This document shows positions 25,949 to 34,636 of a stretch of 64,000 nucleotides of DNA, piece after piece (within the stretch, counting starts at the first letter, position 1; the number at the start of each line of letters is the position of its first letter). The DNA is from Rhodospirillum sp. (lineage in GTDB: Bacteria > Pseudomonadota > Alphaproteobacteria > Dongiales > Dongiaceae). The DNA is taken from NCBI GenBank assembly GCA_013822765.1, contig PNKY01000009.1, forward strand, positions 156,300 through 220,299. The letters run 5' to 3'. The notes beneath the pieces are model-generated. The model was given only the letters and a program-made list of their open reading frames with translations, did no database searches and was not told the origin of the DNA. A program made the position numbers and the translations under genes.

Positions 25949-26635
25949 TCAGACTCGTGCTGCGAGCGAGTCGACGATTCCGATATCGAGACCCATGTTC
26001 TTTGCTACCGGCTGCTCCGTGCGCAGCGCGGTTGCGATCGAGGGATGCTGGCACAGGCGCTTGAAGCTGCGCTCCAGCTTCGGATAGCGCGCGGCGTCGA
26101 TGCGGTAGCCGAGATAGTGGTAGTTCACCAGGTTGCAGGCGAGCGCGATGTCGGCGATGCCGAATCGGTTGCCGACCAGATATCCGTCGGTCATCTGGCT
26201 TTCGAGATAGCCGAACACCTTGGGCAGCGCTTGCGTGAGGATTGCGTCGATGGCGGCGCGGTCGGTCGGCTGCTGCAGAATCTTCGGTCGGATCACGTTC
26301 TGAAAGAAGAGCCCGTGCACGACCTCGCGGAACAGCGTGCTGTCGCAATATTCCTCCAGCCACAGGGCGCGCGCCCGGTCCTTGGCCTCGCGCGGATAGA
26401 GGGCAGGCTCGGGATGAGTCTGTTCCAGATAGGCCGAGATCACCGATGAATCGGCGAGCTCGAAATCGTCGACGGTGACGACCGGGATCTTGCCGGTCGG
26501 GCTGAGCTTGTCCCAGCCCGCCGGCGGGTTGAAGGGGATGACCGGATCGTTTTCGAACGCCAGCTTCTTCTCGATCGCCGCGATGATCACCTTGCGGGTG
26601 TGTACCGAGATGGGAACGCCATAGATCTTCAGCAT
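25949..26635 (-). CDS. Glutathione S-transferase family protein
   Basis: 228 residues: LKIYGVPISVHTRKVIIAAIEKKL (thioredoxin-like strand and helix), GKIPVVTVDDF (cis-Pro), LADSSVISAYLEQ (glutathione gamma-Glu site), then the helical domain with LVGNRFGIADIALACNL. It is not closely similar to the GST at 14618. It lies downstream of the MerR gene on the same strand and may be its target. Confidence 0.9.
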   Translation of the reverse strand: MLKIYGVPISVHTRKVIIAAIEKKLAFENDPVIPFNPPAGWDKLSPTGKIPVVTVDDFELADSSVISAYLEQTHPEPALYPREAKDRARALWLEEYCDSTLFREVVHGLFFQNVIRPKILQQPTDRAAIDAILTQALPKVFGYLESQMTDGYLVGNRFGIADIALACNLVNYHYLGYRIDAARYPKLERSFKRLCQHPSIATALRTEQPVAKNMGLDIGIVDSLAARV

Positions 26636-26678
26636 CGTTCGCTCCTTGCGGGGGTTGAAAAGGACAGACTTCTCCTGT

Positions 26679-26700
26679 CGCGAAAGCGCGGGCTTTCGCG
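26679..26700. other. Perfect hairpin between merR-like and GST genes
   Basis: CGCGAAAGC and its complement GCTTTCGCG form a 9-bp stem with a GCGG loop, in the 93-base gap between the MerR stop and the GST start. No U-tract follows on the minus strand, so it is more likely an intercistronic stability or processing element than a terminator. Confidence 0.5.
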
Positions 26701-26728
26701 GGGGCTAGCTAGTTGATGTGTTGCGGTG

Positions 26729-27559
26729 TCAGGCCGCCCTGGTCACCGGGAACTGGATTTCGACGGCAGGATCGCCCGGCGTCTGGAACGGCATGTCGAG
26801 GAAGATTTCGCGGCACGGTCCTGCGATCTCGTAGCTGTTCGCTTCCATCCACACGCCGAGCTTTCCGAACGCGAGGTGGCTCTGATAGAGCGGCCCGGTG
26901 CGCACGATGGTGGCGAGCGTGGCGCTTGCCGGCAACTCGGTCAGCGCCAGCTGGGCGCCGGACGGCAGGCGCACCGGCTTGTTGACCGCGCGGTTGAGCG
27001 TGACGCCGATCTCGAGATCGAGATTCTCGTCATCGAAGTCACAATGGGCGACCACCACCATGTTCTCGCGCGCCGCCGCGGCGACGTCCGCGCGCACCGC
27101 AGTGGCGATCTCGCGCAAGGCCACGATGACATCATCGAAGCTCAGATAGACCGCGCGGGTCGAGAGCACCAGTGTCGCCGGAGACGACTTCACCACCACG
27201 TCATAGTCGCCGAGCGAGCCCTGTTGCTCGATCTGGGTCAGGCGGGATTCGACGTGGCGCAGGCGCGCCGCTTCCTCGGCCAGGCTGCGCTCCAGCTCGG
27301 CCTTCTTGAGCGCCAGCATGCCGCGGATCTCGGTGGCGGAGATCTTGTCGTCCAGCATGCGCGCGACCTGGTCGAGCGACAGACCGAGCTCCTTCAGCGC
27401 CAGGATGCGATTGAGCCGCTCCAACTGCCCGGCGCTGTAGTAGCGATAGCCGGTCCCGGGATCGATGCGCTGCGGCCGCAAGAGACCGATGCTGTCGTAG
27501 TAGCGCAGCAGCCGCCCCGACACTCGCGCAATCTGGGAGAATTCGCCGATCCTGAACAA
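26729..27559 (-). CDS. MerR family regulator with GyrI-like effector domain
   Basis: 276 residues. N-terminal MerR winged helix: MFRIGEFSQIARVSGRLLRYYDSIGLLRPQRIDPGTGYRYY (residues 1-41, given in part), followed by the coiled dimer helix (about 75-120) and a C-terminal GyrI-like/BmrR-type small-molecule domain (about 125-276). Proteins of this design activate multidrug or stress genes when they bind lipophilic cations or similar ligands. The GST gene downstream on the same strand is a reasonable target. Confidence 0.9.
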   Translation of the reverse strand: MFRIGEFSQIARVSGRLLRYYDSIGLLRPQRIDPGTGYRYYSAGQLERLNRILALKELGLSLDQVARMLDDKISATEIRGMLALKKAELERSLAEEAARLRHVESRLTQIEQQGSLGDYDVVVKSSPATLVLSTRAVYLSFDDVIVALREIATAVRADVAAAARENMVVVAHCDFDDENLDLEIGVTLNRAVNKPVRLPSGAQLALTELPASATLATIVRTGPLYQSHLAFGKLGVWMEANSYEIAGPCREIFLDMPFQTPGDPAVEIQFPVTRAA

Positions 27560-27602
27560 GCGTGGCCTCCGCCTTTGGTCCTGTCACGCAGCTACCCTCG
27601 GG

Positions 27603-27620
27603 CTTTACGCAGCGTCAAAG
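27603..27620 (-). promoter_or_regulatory. Dyad and promoter candidate of the MerR gene
   Basis: On the minus strand CTTTGACGC and GCGTAAAG form a near-perfect dyad embedding TTGACG, with TAGCTG 18 bases further on as a possible -10. The element sits 44 bases upstream of the MerR start. MerR-type proteins bind dyads placed at elongated promoters, so autoregulation is plausible. The assignment is by eye only. Confidence 0.4.
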
Positions 27621-27705
27621 TCAAGCGCTTCGTGCCATGTGCGTTGTAATGCGCTTGGCGGAGGCCTAGCCTTCCCGGCGGTCTCATGACAAGGGAGGCA
27701 AGGCC

Positions 27706-27996
27706 ATGGCCAAGTACATCCTTCTGATCAATTGGACCGACCAGGGAGTCAAAAGCGTTAAGGACTCTCCGAAGCGCCTGGACGCGGCGCGCAAGCTGGC
27801 GGAAACCGTGGGCGCCCGGCTGGGCGATTTCTACATGACCATGGGCGCCTGCGACATGGTGGTGCATCTGGACGCTCCGGATGACGCGACGGTCGCCAAG
27901 TTCGTGCTGCTTCAGGCGGGTGGCGGCAACGTCCGGACCCAGACGCTGAAGGCGTTCTCCGAGGACGAATATCGCAAGATCCTTGGCGGCCTGTAG
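27706..27996 (+). CDS. GYD domain protein
   Basis: 96 residues with the ferredoxin-like GYD fold: MAKYILLINWTDQGVKSVKDSPKRL, then LGDFYMTMGACDMVVHLDAPDDATVAKFVL, ending LKAFSEDEYRKILGGL. The family is widespread and of unknown function, probably forming small oligomers. GGGAGGCAAGGCC precedes the ATG, a strong ribosome-binding site. It diverges from the MerR gene. Confidence 0.88.
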   Translation: MAKYILLINWTDQGVKSVKDSPKRLDAARKLAETVGARLGDFYMTMGACDMVVHLDAPDDATVAKFVLLQAGGGNVRTQTLKAFSEDEYRKILGGL

Positions 27997-28018
27997 CATC
28001 TGGACCTGTGATGGCAAG

Positions 28019-28040
28019 AACCGGGCGTTAGCACCCGGTT
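28019..28040 (+). terminator. Probable terminator after the GYD gene
   Basis: AACCGGG and CCCGGTT form a perfect 7-bp stem with an 8-base loop 22 bases after the GYD stop. The tail AGGTTTATC holds only three consecutive T, so it would be a weak terminator. Confidence 0.4.
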
Positions 28041-28140
28041 AGGTTTATCGGGCTAGGATCGGTGGGATCGCGGCAATGGTGGCATTGCCGCGGGCGGGTG
28101 CGCTACTGTGCACCGCAACAGCGCCGGAACTGAGAAAACG

Positions 28141-29190
28141 ATGAACCTGCCCGAAGCCCTGACCGACCGCAGCACCCGGATCGAGGTTGCCTCGCTGGTC
28201 CTGGCCGGCATCGCGCTGATCGTCGTGCTGCATCTGGGCCTGCTGGCGGCGCTACTGGCCGGCCTGCTGGCGCATCAGTGCGCGCAAATGCTGGCGGCGC
28301 GCCATCGCCAGGTCGGCATCTCGCGCTTCGGCGGTAAGGTCATCGCTCTCGCCATTCTCGGCACCCTTTTCACCGTCGCCTTGACCTTCGGCACCGTTCG
28401 CCTTGCCAACTTGCTGACCGGCACCTCCGAAGGCGTGATTCCGCTGATGCAGTTGATGGCGAACGCGATCGACAGCGCGCGCCTGCACTTCCCGCCCTGG
28501 GCCGCGCAGTATCTGCACTATCTGCCGGCCAACATGGAGGAACTCGAGCAGGAAGCCGCCGGCTGGCTGCGCGCCCATGCCGGCGCCCTCGGCAATATCG
28601 GCGAGACCCTGGGCACGATCCTGATCCATATCATCATCGGCATGATCATCGGCGGCATGGTCGTGCTGTCCGACCCGACCCACGGCTACAGCCAGGGCCG
28701 GGTGCCCGGACCGCTGGCCCGCGCGATGGAAACGCGCATCACCCTGCTCGGCCGCGCGTTCCGCCGCGTGGTGTTCGGGCAGGTGCGGATCTCCGCGCTC
28801 AACACGCTGCTGACCGGCATCTACCTGTGGGCGATCCTGCCGATGTTCGGCGTGGACCTGCCGCTGGTGAAGACCATGATCGTGGTCACGTTCCTGGTCG
28901 GCCTGCTGCCGGTGCTGGGCAACCTCATTTCCAACACCGTGATCTTCCTGGTCAGCCTCAGCGTCTCGTTCTACGTGGCAATCGGTTCGCTGATCTTCCT
29001 GATCGCGATCCACAAGCTGGAATATTTCGTCAACGCCCGCATCATCGGCGGGCAGATCCGCGCGCGGGCGTGGGAGCTGCTGCTCGCCATGCTAGTGATG
29101 GAGGCGGCGTTCGGCATCCCCGGCGTGATCGCCGCACCGATCTACTACGCCTACATCAAGTACGAGCTGTCGGCGCGCGGGCTGATCTAG
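28141..29190 (+). CDS. AI-2E family transporter
   Basis: 349 residues with about seven to eight membrane segments: paired helices at the N-terminus (LVLAGIALIVVLHLGLLAALLAGLLAHQ), a helix near LAILGTLFTVALTFG, a large amphipathic loop (about residues 100-160), then IIIGMIIGGMVVLSD and the C-terminal bundle with TFLVGLLPVLGNLISNTVIF, where the PxxGN element is a family hallmark. Relatives include TqsA and sodium/proton antiporters. The ATG at 28141 is chosen over a GTG at 28108, which adds a polar leader. Substrate unknown. Confidence 0.87.
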   Translation: MNLPEALTDRSTRIEVASLVLAGIALIVVLHLGLLAALLAGLLAHQCAQMLAARHRQVGISRFGGKVIALAILGTLFTVALTFGTVRLANLLTGTSEGVIPLMQLMANAIDSARLHFPPWAAQYLHYLPANMEELEQEAAGWLRAHAGALGNIGETLGTILIHIIIGMIIGGMVVLSDPTHGYSQGRVPGPLARAMETRITLLGRAFRRVVFGQVRISALNTLLTGIYLWAILPMFGVDLPLVKTMIVVTFLVGLLPVLGNLISNTVIFLVSLSVSFYVAIGSLIFLIAIHKLEYFVNARIIGGQIRARAWELLLAMLVMEAAFGIPGVIAAPIYYAYIKYELSARGLI

Positions 29191-29221
29191 CGCTCGCTTC
29201 GCAAAGAAGTGCACTCACATA

Positions 29222-29240
29222 TCCGTCATGGGGTGACGGA
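29222..29240. repeat. Short hairpin resembling the 2438-2541 repeat ends
   Basis: TCCGTCA and TGACGGA form a perfect 7-bp stem with loop TGGGG. The sequence TGGGGTGACGGAGT is shared with the partial repeat at 24143-24161 (TTGGGGTGACGGAGT). It lies between the AI-2E gene and the end of the minus-strand catabolic cluster and might also act in transcript ends. Confidence 0.45.
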
Positions 29241-29270
29241 GTATGAGGTGCGTTGAGCGGGGTCCCGCAC

Positions 29271-29957
29271 CTAGACCTCGACCACGCGATCTGAATCGAG
29301 GATTGCCCGGATGAAATCCGGGACCTCGAGGCCGCCCTTCACCTTCGCTTCGAGCCCGGCTTCGGCGGCGCGGATGTCGGGCAGCTTTTTCAGCACCGCG
29401 CCGATCTCAGCGCGCGGCACGATGACGATGCCGTCATTGTCGCCGATCACGAGGTCGCCGGATGAGACGGTGGCGCCGCCCAGCACCACCGGCAGGCCGA
29501 CGGTGCCCGGGCCGTTGCGCACCGGAGAGTTGGCGGTGATGCCGGCGCAATAGACCGGCAGCCCGACGGCGAGAATGCCCGCGAGGTCACGCACCAGGCC
29601 ATCGGTCACGATGCCGCGGATGCCGCGGTTCTTCGCCATGCCGGCCAGCAGGTCGCCGGTCACCGAGGTGGCGGTGAAGCCGTCGGTCGCGGCGACCAGG
29701 ATGTCGCCGGGCTGCGCGGTCGCGAGCGCCGCGAACAAGGCGAGATTGTCGGCAGGGCCGCACTGGCAGGTGAGGGCGATGCCTATTAGCACCGACGAGG
29801 CGGGCGCCAGCGGCTTGATGCGGTAGTCGAGCGCGCCGCGGCCGGCCATCGCATCGACGGCATAGCCGGTCGGCACGCCGGCAAAAGCGGCGACGTGGTC
29901 CGCGCTCGGGCGCGGGAAGTTGCGGCTGATGGTGAGAAGCGGTGGATCCTTGATCAT
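29271..29957 (-). CDS. RraA / HMG-CHA aldolase family protein
   Basis: 228 residues. The aldolase-type catalytic residues of this fold are all present: D102 (VTGDLLAG) and R123-D124 (VTDGLVRDL), unlike the non-catalytic RNase E regulator RraA, so a class II (metal-dependent) aldolase or oxaloacetate-type decarboxylase activity is likely. The ATG overlaps the stop of the FMN enzyme gene by 4 bases. Last gene of the catabolic cluster; it would cleave a branched 4-hydroxy-2-oxo acid to pyruvate plus another oxo acid. Substrate is inferred from the fold only. Confidence 0.87.
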   Translation of the reverse strand: MIKDPPLLTISRNFPRPSADHVAAFAGVPTGYAVDAMAGRGALDYRIKPLAPASSVLIGIALTCQCGPADNLALFAALATAQPGDILVAATDGFTATSVTGDLLAGMAKNRGIRGIVTDGLVRDLAGILAVGLPVYCAGITANSPVRNGPGTVGLPVVLGGATVSSGDLVIGDNDGIVIVPRAEIGAVLKKLPDIRAAEAGLEAKVKGGLEVPDFIRAILDSDRVVEV

Positions 29958-31129
29958 GTGTGCCGTCCGTTCTGATGCAGGAGGGATCGATCGATGCCGG
30001 CGATGCTGGTGACGCCGCAGAGGCCCATGACGCGGTCGATCTCCTGGCGATAGATCGCCAGCATGTGCGCGACGCCGGCTTCGCCGGCGACCGCGAGGCC
30101 CCACAGTTGCGGCCGCCCGACCAGGCAGGCCTGCGCGCCGAGCGCGAGCGCCTTCACCACGTCGCTGCCGCGCCGGATGCCGCCGTCAATCAGGATCGGG
30201 ATGCGGCCGCTGATCGCATCCACAATCGCAGGCAGCGCATCCATCGAGGCGGCCGCGCCGTCGAGCTGGCGGCCGCCATGGTTGGAGACGATCACGCCAT
30301 CGATGCCGCGCTCGACCCCCATGCGCGCCTCGTCGGGATGCAGGATGCCCTTGAGCAGCAGCGGGCCGCGCCAGATCTTGCGCAGGTCGTCAACATCCTG
30401 CCACGACATCGACGGATCGAGCAGCGAGGCCATGCGGCCGGCGAGCGCCTTGAGATCGGCCGCTTCGCCGGGGCGCACATAGTTGCCAAACGTCACGCGC
30501 TTGAGGTCGCGGCGCATGCGCCACAGCCATTCCGCCTTCAGCGCCATGCCGGCGAGGCCGGAGAGCCCGAAGCGCGGCGGAATGCTGAAGCCGTTGCGGA
30601 TGTCACGCTCGCGGTTGCCAAGCATCTGGTTGTCGGTGGTGAGCACCAGCGCGTCATAGCCGGCCTGGGCGGCGCGTTCGGTCAACTCGCGGGTGAAGCC
30701 GCGGTCCTTGTATATGAAGACCTGCATCCAACGCGGCGCGGCGCCGGTTCCCGCCAGCTCCTCCAGCGTGCAGACCGAGCCGTGGCTGAGGCAGAAGGCG
30801 GTGCCGGCCGCCTGCGCCGCGCGCGCGGCGCAGCGCTCGCCATCCGGCCAGAACAAGCCGGCGAGGCCGGTCGGCCCGACGATCACCGGCATGCTGAGCC
30901 GTTGGCCGAACAGTGTGATCGAGAGGTCGCGCGTGGCGGCGCCGGACAGCGGGCGGGGCAGCAGCGCGACCTCGTCGAACGCGGTCTCGTTGCGCCGCAG
31001 CGTCTGCTCGTCCTCCGCGCCGCCATCGGCGAAATCGAACACCGGCTGCGGCAATTGCGCGCGGGCGAGGGCGCGCATCGCCTCGACGTTGTAGGCGCGG
31101 CGGCGCCAGCGCGGGACCGGCACGGTCAT
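29954..31129 (-). CDS. FMN-dependent alpha-hydroxy-acid oxidase/dehydrogenase
   Basis: 391 residues of the lactate/glycolate/mandelate oxidase family. Visible are the FMN phosphate/Lys element LLLKGILHPDEA (K260), the catalytic base H284 with R287 in VSNHGGRQLDG, and ILIDGGIRRGSDVVKALALGA for the flavin phosphate. There is no clear signal peptide or membrane region, though the enzyme may be membrane associated. It oxidises an (S)-2-hydroxy acid to the 2-oxo acid, which fits between the lactonase upstream and the aldolase-like protein downstream. Both junctions are ATGA overlaps. Confidence 0.92.
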   Translation of the reverse strand: MTVPVPRWRRRAYNVEAMRALARAQLPQPVFDFADGGAEDEQTLRRNETAFDEVALLPRPLSGAATRDLSITLFGQRLSMPVIVGPTGLAGLFWPDGERCAARAAQAAGTAFCLSHGSVCTLEELAGTGAAPRWMQVFIYKDRGFTRELTERAAQAGYDALVLTTDNQMLGNRERDIRNGFSIPPRFGLSGLAGMALKAEWLWRMRRDLKRVTFGNYVRPGEAADLKALAGRMASLLDPSMSWQDVDDLRKIWRGPLLLKGILHPDEARMGVERGIDGVIVSNHGGRQLDGAAASMDALPAIVDAISGRIPILIDGGIRRGSDVVKALALGAQACLVGRPQLWGLAVAGEAGVAHMLAIYRQEIDRVMGLCGVTSIAGIDRSLLHQNGRHT

Positions 31130-31980
31130 GCGAGGCGATAGTCGCGGATGGCGTTGTCGTGGAACAGCTTGCGCTTCTCGGCCGCCGACGCGCCGTCGAC
31201 CACCCACTCCAGCACCTCGACCCATTGCGGGTAGGTGCCGGCCAGCTCCGACACGTGCCAGTCGCCGCCATACATGACGCGGTCGAAGCCGAAGCTGTCG
31301 ATGGCGTGGGCGATGTAGGGCTTCAGCTGCTCGCGGGTCCAGCTCTTGTGATCGGCCTCGGTGGTGACGCCGGAGATCTTGCAGGTGACGTTGGGGAGCG
31401 CGGCCAGCTCTTTCATGTGCTGGCGCCAGGGATCGATAATGCCGGCCTTGATGCCGGGCTTGGCTATGTGATCAAGCACGAAGCGGACCTCCGGGCATTG
31501 CCGGACCATCTTGATCGCGTTCGGCAGGTGATGGTGGAAGATGCAGATGTCGAACACCAGGTCGTGCGCAGCGAGCAGCTTCAGCCCTTCGATGAACTGT
31601 GGGCGGATGCAGAAATCGGGGTCGGACTGGTTCTGGATCAGGCGGCGGATGCCGCGCAGGGTCTTGAGGCGGGTGAGCTGCTCCAGCTCGCTGGCGATCG
31701 CCTTGCCGCGCTCCAGCGGCAGAGCTGCGACCATGCCCTGGAGGCGCGGGTCCGACTTCGCGAGCCCGTCGATCCACGCGGCCTCGTCCAGATGCTGCGG
31801 CAGGTCGACATCGACCTCGACGAACACGAAGCGTTCGATCTTGACCGGACCCGCGGCCTTGGTCAGATGCTCCGGCAGGACGGTGCGGTTGAGCGAGGGC
31901 GCGCTCTTGGTCCAGCCGTAGCTGAACCGCTTCGGGTCGGCGAGATGGACATGGGCATCGACGATCGGAAAATCAGGCAT
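31126..31980 (-). CDS. Amidohydrolase, sugar-lactonase-like (COG3618 type)
   Basis: 284 residues of the amidohydrolase TIM barrel. The first metal motif is VDAHVHL (H10, H12), and the conserved blocks LRGIRRLIQNQSDPDFCIRPQFIEGL, VRFVLDHIAKPGI, NVTCKISGVTTEAD and VMYGGDWHV match the group that contains L-fuconolactonase and rhamnonolactonase; 2-pyrone-4,6-dicarboxylate lactonase (LigI) is a more distant relative. It probably opens a lactone ring to give a hydroxy acid for the FMN oxidase that overlaps it. The true substrate is not determined. Confidence 0.88.
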   Translation of the reverse strand: MPDFPIVDAHVHLADPKRFSYGWTKSAPSLNRTVLPEHLTKAAGPVKIERFVFVEVDVDLPQHLDEAAWIDGLAKSDPRLQGMVAALPLERGKAIASELEQLTRLKTLRGIRRLIQNQSDPDFCIRPQFIEGLKLLAAHDLVFDICIFHHHLPNAIKMVRQCPEVRFVLDHIAKPGIKAGIIDPWRQHMKELAALPNVTCKISGVTTEADHKSWTREQLKPYIAHAIDSFGFDRVMYGGDWHVSELAGTYPQWVEVLEWVVDGASAAEKRKLFHDNAIRDYRLA

Positions 31981-32052
31981 CGCAGTCCCCCTGTTTTGCC
32001 GGATGGTAGGACAGAGAGGGTTGCGGACGCCAGAGCAGGATGAGGCGCGGGG

Positions 32053-32805
32053 TCACGCAGTCGCGGCGCGCAAGCGCGGCCAGGATGCCAGCAGCCGCTG
32101 CGTATAGTCGGCACTCGGCGCGTCAAACACCTGGGCGGCCGGCCCTTGCTCGACGATTTTGCCGCGGTGCATCACAGCGGCCGCATCGGCGATCAGGCGC
32201 ACGACCGCCAGGTTGTGGCTGACCACCACCAGGGTCAGGTCGTTGTCGGCGCGCAGCTCCTGCAGCAGGTTGAGGAGATCGCCCTGCACCGAGACGTCGA
32301 GGCCGGCGGTCGGCTCGTCGGCGATCAGGATGCGCGGACGCATCAGCAGCGCGCGTGCGACCGCCACGCGGCGCGCCTGGCCGCCGCTGACCTGGTAGGG
32401 GTACTTGTCGAGCGTGCCGAGGGGCAGGCCGAGGCGCTGGAACATGCTGCGCTGGCGGATGCGAATCTCCTCGCGCGTTTCGCCCATCACTTCGCCCACT
32501 TCATCCAGCAGCTGCCCGATGCGCCGGCGCGGCGACAGCGACGCGGCCGGGTCCTGGAAGATCGCCTGCACCAGGCGCGCGCGCTGCTGGATGCTCTTGC
32601 CGAGCGGCGTATCGAACAGGGCGATCGACCCGGACTGCAGCCGCTCCAGGCCCAGGATGACCCGCATGAGCGTGGTCTTGCCCGAGCCGCTCTCGCCAAC
32701 CAGGCCGAAGCAGTCGCGCGCCGCGACATCGAGCGATACGCCGTCGAGCGCCTGGGTATGGCCGAAGCGCAGCCTGGCGTCGCGGATGGAAATGGCGGCG
32801 CTCAT
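32053..32805 (-). CDS. ABC importer ATPase (DppF-like, short)
   Basis: 250 residues, one ABC domain: Walker A GESGSGKTT, signature VSGGQARR, Walker B ILIADEPTAGLD and switch [10 protein letters not shown]. It lacks the C-terminal oligopeptide-transporter extension with Cys residues seen in most DppF proteins, so it is a compact form. The start overlaps the stop of the partner ATPase by 4 bases. Confidence 0.92.
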   Translation of the reverse strand: MSAAISIRDARLRFGHTQALDGVSLDVAARDCFGLVGESGSGKTTLMRVILGLERLQSGSIALFDTPLGKSIQQRARLVQAIFQDPAASLSPRRRIGQLLDEVGEVMGETREEIRIRQRSMFQRLGLPLGTLDKYPYQVSGGQARRVAVARALLMRPRILIADEPTAGLDVSVQGDLLNLLQELRADNDLTLVVVSHNLAVVRLIADAAAVMHRGKIVEQGPAAQVFDAPSADYTQRLLASWPRLRAATA

Positions 32806-33794
32806 CGTGCGCCGACCCGGATGCAGCGCGCCCGATGGGCGGCATCGCCGCCGACCTCGACCGGTGGCGGCACGATGCGCGCGCAATCATCGATCGCTAT
32901 GTCACAGCGTGTGCGATAGATGCAGCCGGACGGCAGGTTGAACGGATCGGGCAGGTCGCCCGGAATCATCCGGAACCGGCTTTGCCGCGCATCGGCGCCG
33001 CGCGGCGCATCGATCGTAACCTCGCAGGCTAGCAGCGCGCGGGTGTAGGGGTGGCCGGGATTTTTGGCCACGGCCTTGACCGAGCCCTGTTCCACCAGCT
33101 CGCCGGCATACATGACGGCGATATCGTCGCAATGCTCCGCCACCAGCCCCAGCGAATGGGTGATGAGGAGGATGGAGCAGCCGATGCGGTCGCGCAGGCC
33201 GCAGATCTCCTTCATCACTTGCGCCTCGACCGTGGCATCGAGCGCGGTGGTCGGCTCATCGGCGATCAGCAGGTCGGGGCGCGCCAGCAGCGCCATGGCG
33301 ATGGCGACGCGCTGGCGCATGCCACCGCTGAGCTCGTGCGGATACTGCGTCAGGCGAATCTCGGGCCGGTCGATGCCGACGGCGGCCAGCGCGTCGACAG
33401 CGGCCTGCCGCCGTGCGCCGCCGGCCAAGTCGGGCGAGCGGCGGGTCAGCACCTCGTTGAGATGAGCAAAGATGGAGAACACCGGATTGAGCGAGGTGAA
33501 CGGGTCCTGGAAGATCATCGCCATGCGGCGTCCGCGCAGCGCTGCCGTTGCCTGCGGTTGCGCCAGATCGAAGCGGTCGGCGCCGAGCTGAAGCGCGCCG
33601 GCGGTGACGCGCGCATTGGCGGCGAGCAGACCCATGAGGGCGAGCGCAACCGTCGACTTGCCGCTGCCGGATTCGCCGACCAGCCCCAGGATCCGGCCCG
33701 GTCCGGCCGAAAGGGTCACATTGCGCACGGCGTGATGGATGCCGCCCTTGGTGGCGAAGTCGATGTTGAGATTGGCAATGGCCGCGCCGCTCAT
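32802..33794 (-). CDS. ABC importer ATPase (DppD-like)
   Basis: 330 residues: Walker [10 protein letters not shown], signature LSGGMRQR, Walker [13 protein letters not shown], and the C-terminal oligo_HPY region ([15 protein letters not shown] then SGCIYRTRCDIAIDDC), which can bind a metal cluster in DppD relatives. Together with the short ATPase downstream it forms the heterodimeric motor. The start overlaps the DppC-type permease stop. Confidence 0.93.
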   Translation of the reverse strand: MSGAAIANLNIDFATKGGIHHAVRNVTLSAGPGRILGLVGESGSGKSTVALALMGLLAANARVTAGALQLGADRFDLAQPQATAALRGRRMAMIFQDPFTSLNPVFSIFAHLNEVLTRRSPDLAGGARRQAAVDALAAVGIDRPEIRLTQYPHELSGGMRQRVAIAMALLARPDLLIADEPTTALDATVEAQVMKEICGLRDRIGCSILLITHSLGLVAEHCDDIAVMYAGELVEQGSVKAVAKNPGHPYTRALLACEVTIDAPRGADARQSRFRMIPGDLPDPFNLPSGCIYRTRCDIAIDDCARIVPPPVEVGGDAAHRARCIRVGAR

Positions 33795-34636
33795 CGCCCG
33801 TGACCCTTCAACTTCGGATCGGCGGCGTCGCGCAGCGCCTCCCCGAACAGGGTCGAGCCAAGAGTCGCGAGCGCCAGGGTGGCGGCAGAGCCGATGGTCG
33901 GCCACCAGGACTGACTGAGAAACACGTAGCCGTCCTTGATCAGGCTGCCGAGACTGGCCTGCGGCGGCTGCACACCGAGGCCAAGGAAGGAGAGGCCGGC
34001 CTCGATGGTGATCACGACGGGAATATTCATGCTGGCGAGCACCACCAGCGGTCCCAGCACATTCGGCAGCAGGTGACGCATGATCAGCTTGCGCGCCGGC
34101 AGGCCGAGGATCCTCTCGGCATCGATGAAAGGCTGATGGCGCAGCGACAAGGTCTGTGCCCGCGCCATCCGGCCGAACTGCGGAATGAACAGGATCGTGA
34201 CGACGAACAGCAGATTGCCGAAGCCGGTGCCATAGAGCGCGATCAGCCCCATCGCCAGGATGACGGGCGGATAGGAGCTGATGATGTCGAACACGATGGT
34301 CACCGCCCGGTCGATATAGCCGCCCGCCAGGCCTGCGGCGATGCCGAGGACCGATCCGATCAGCAGCGAGCAGAACACCACCAGTATGGAGATGATGAGG
34401 GCGGCGCGCGTGCCCTGCGCCGTGCGCGCGAACAAGTCGCGGCCGAGATTGTCGGTACCCAGCAGGTGCGTGGCGCTTGGCGCTTGGAAGCGGTCCTGGA
34501 CGGCGATCTTGTTGGGATTGACGGAGATGACCGGACCCAGGATCGCGAACAGCAGGATCGCGACAACCAGGACCAAGCCGATGCGGCCGGACGGGCTTCG
34601 CCAGATGTCGGCAAGGATGGCGCCGAGGCCGCTCAT
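33791..34636 (-). CDS. ABC importer permease (DppC-type)
   Basis: 281 residues, about six membrane helices. It has the OppC-type N-terminus (GLVLVVAILLFAILGPVISVNPNKIAVQ), the family motif HLLGTDNLGRDLFARTAQGTR, and the EAA loop ILGLPARKLIMRHLLPNV. The ATG at 34636 shares a base with the upstream TGA (TGATG); a GTG one codon earlier is also possible. Confidence 0.92.
   Translation of the reverse strand: MSGLGAILADIWRSPSGRIGLVLVVAILLFAILGPVISVNPNKIAVQDRFQAPSATHLLGTDNLGRDLFARTAQGTRAALIISILVVFCSLLIGSVLGIAAGLAGGYIDRAVTIVFDIISSYPPVILAMGLIALYGTGFGNLLFVVTILFIPQFGRMARAQTLSLRHQPFIDAERILGLPARKLIMRHLLPNVLGPLVVLASMNIPVVITIEAGLSFLGLGVQPPQASLGSLIKDGYVFLSQSWWPTIGSAATLALATLGSTLFGEALRDAADPKLKGHGR

Noticed and set aside
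27997..28140. Riboswitch upstream of the AI-2E gene
   Set aside because: Only a simple hairpin (28019-28040) just after the GYD stop is visible; no conserved aptamer-like pattern.
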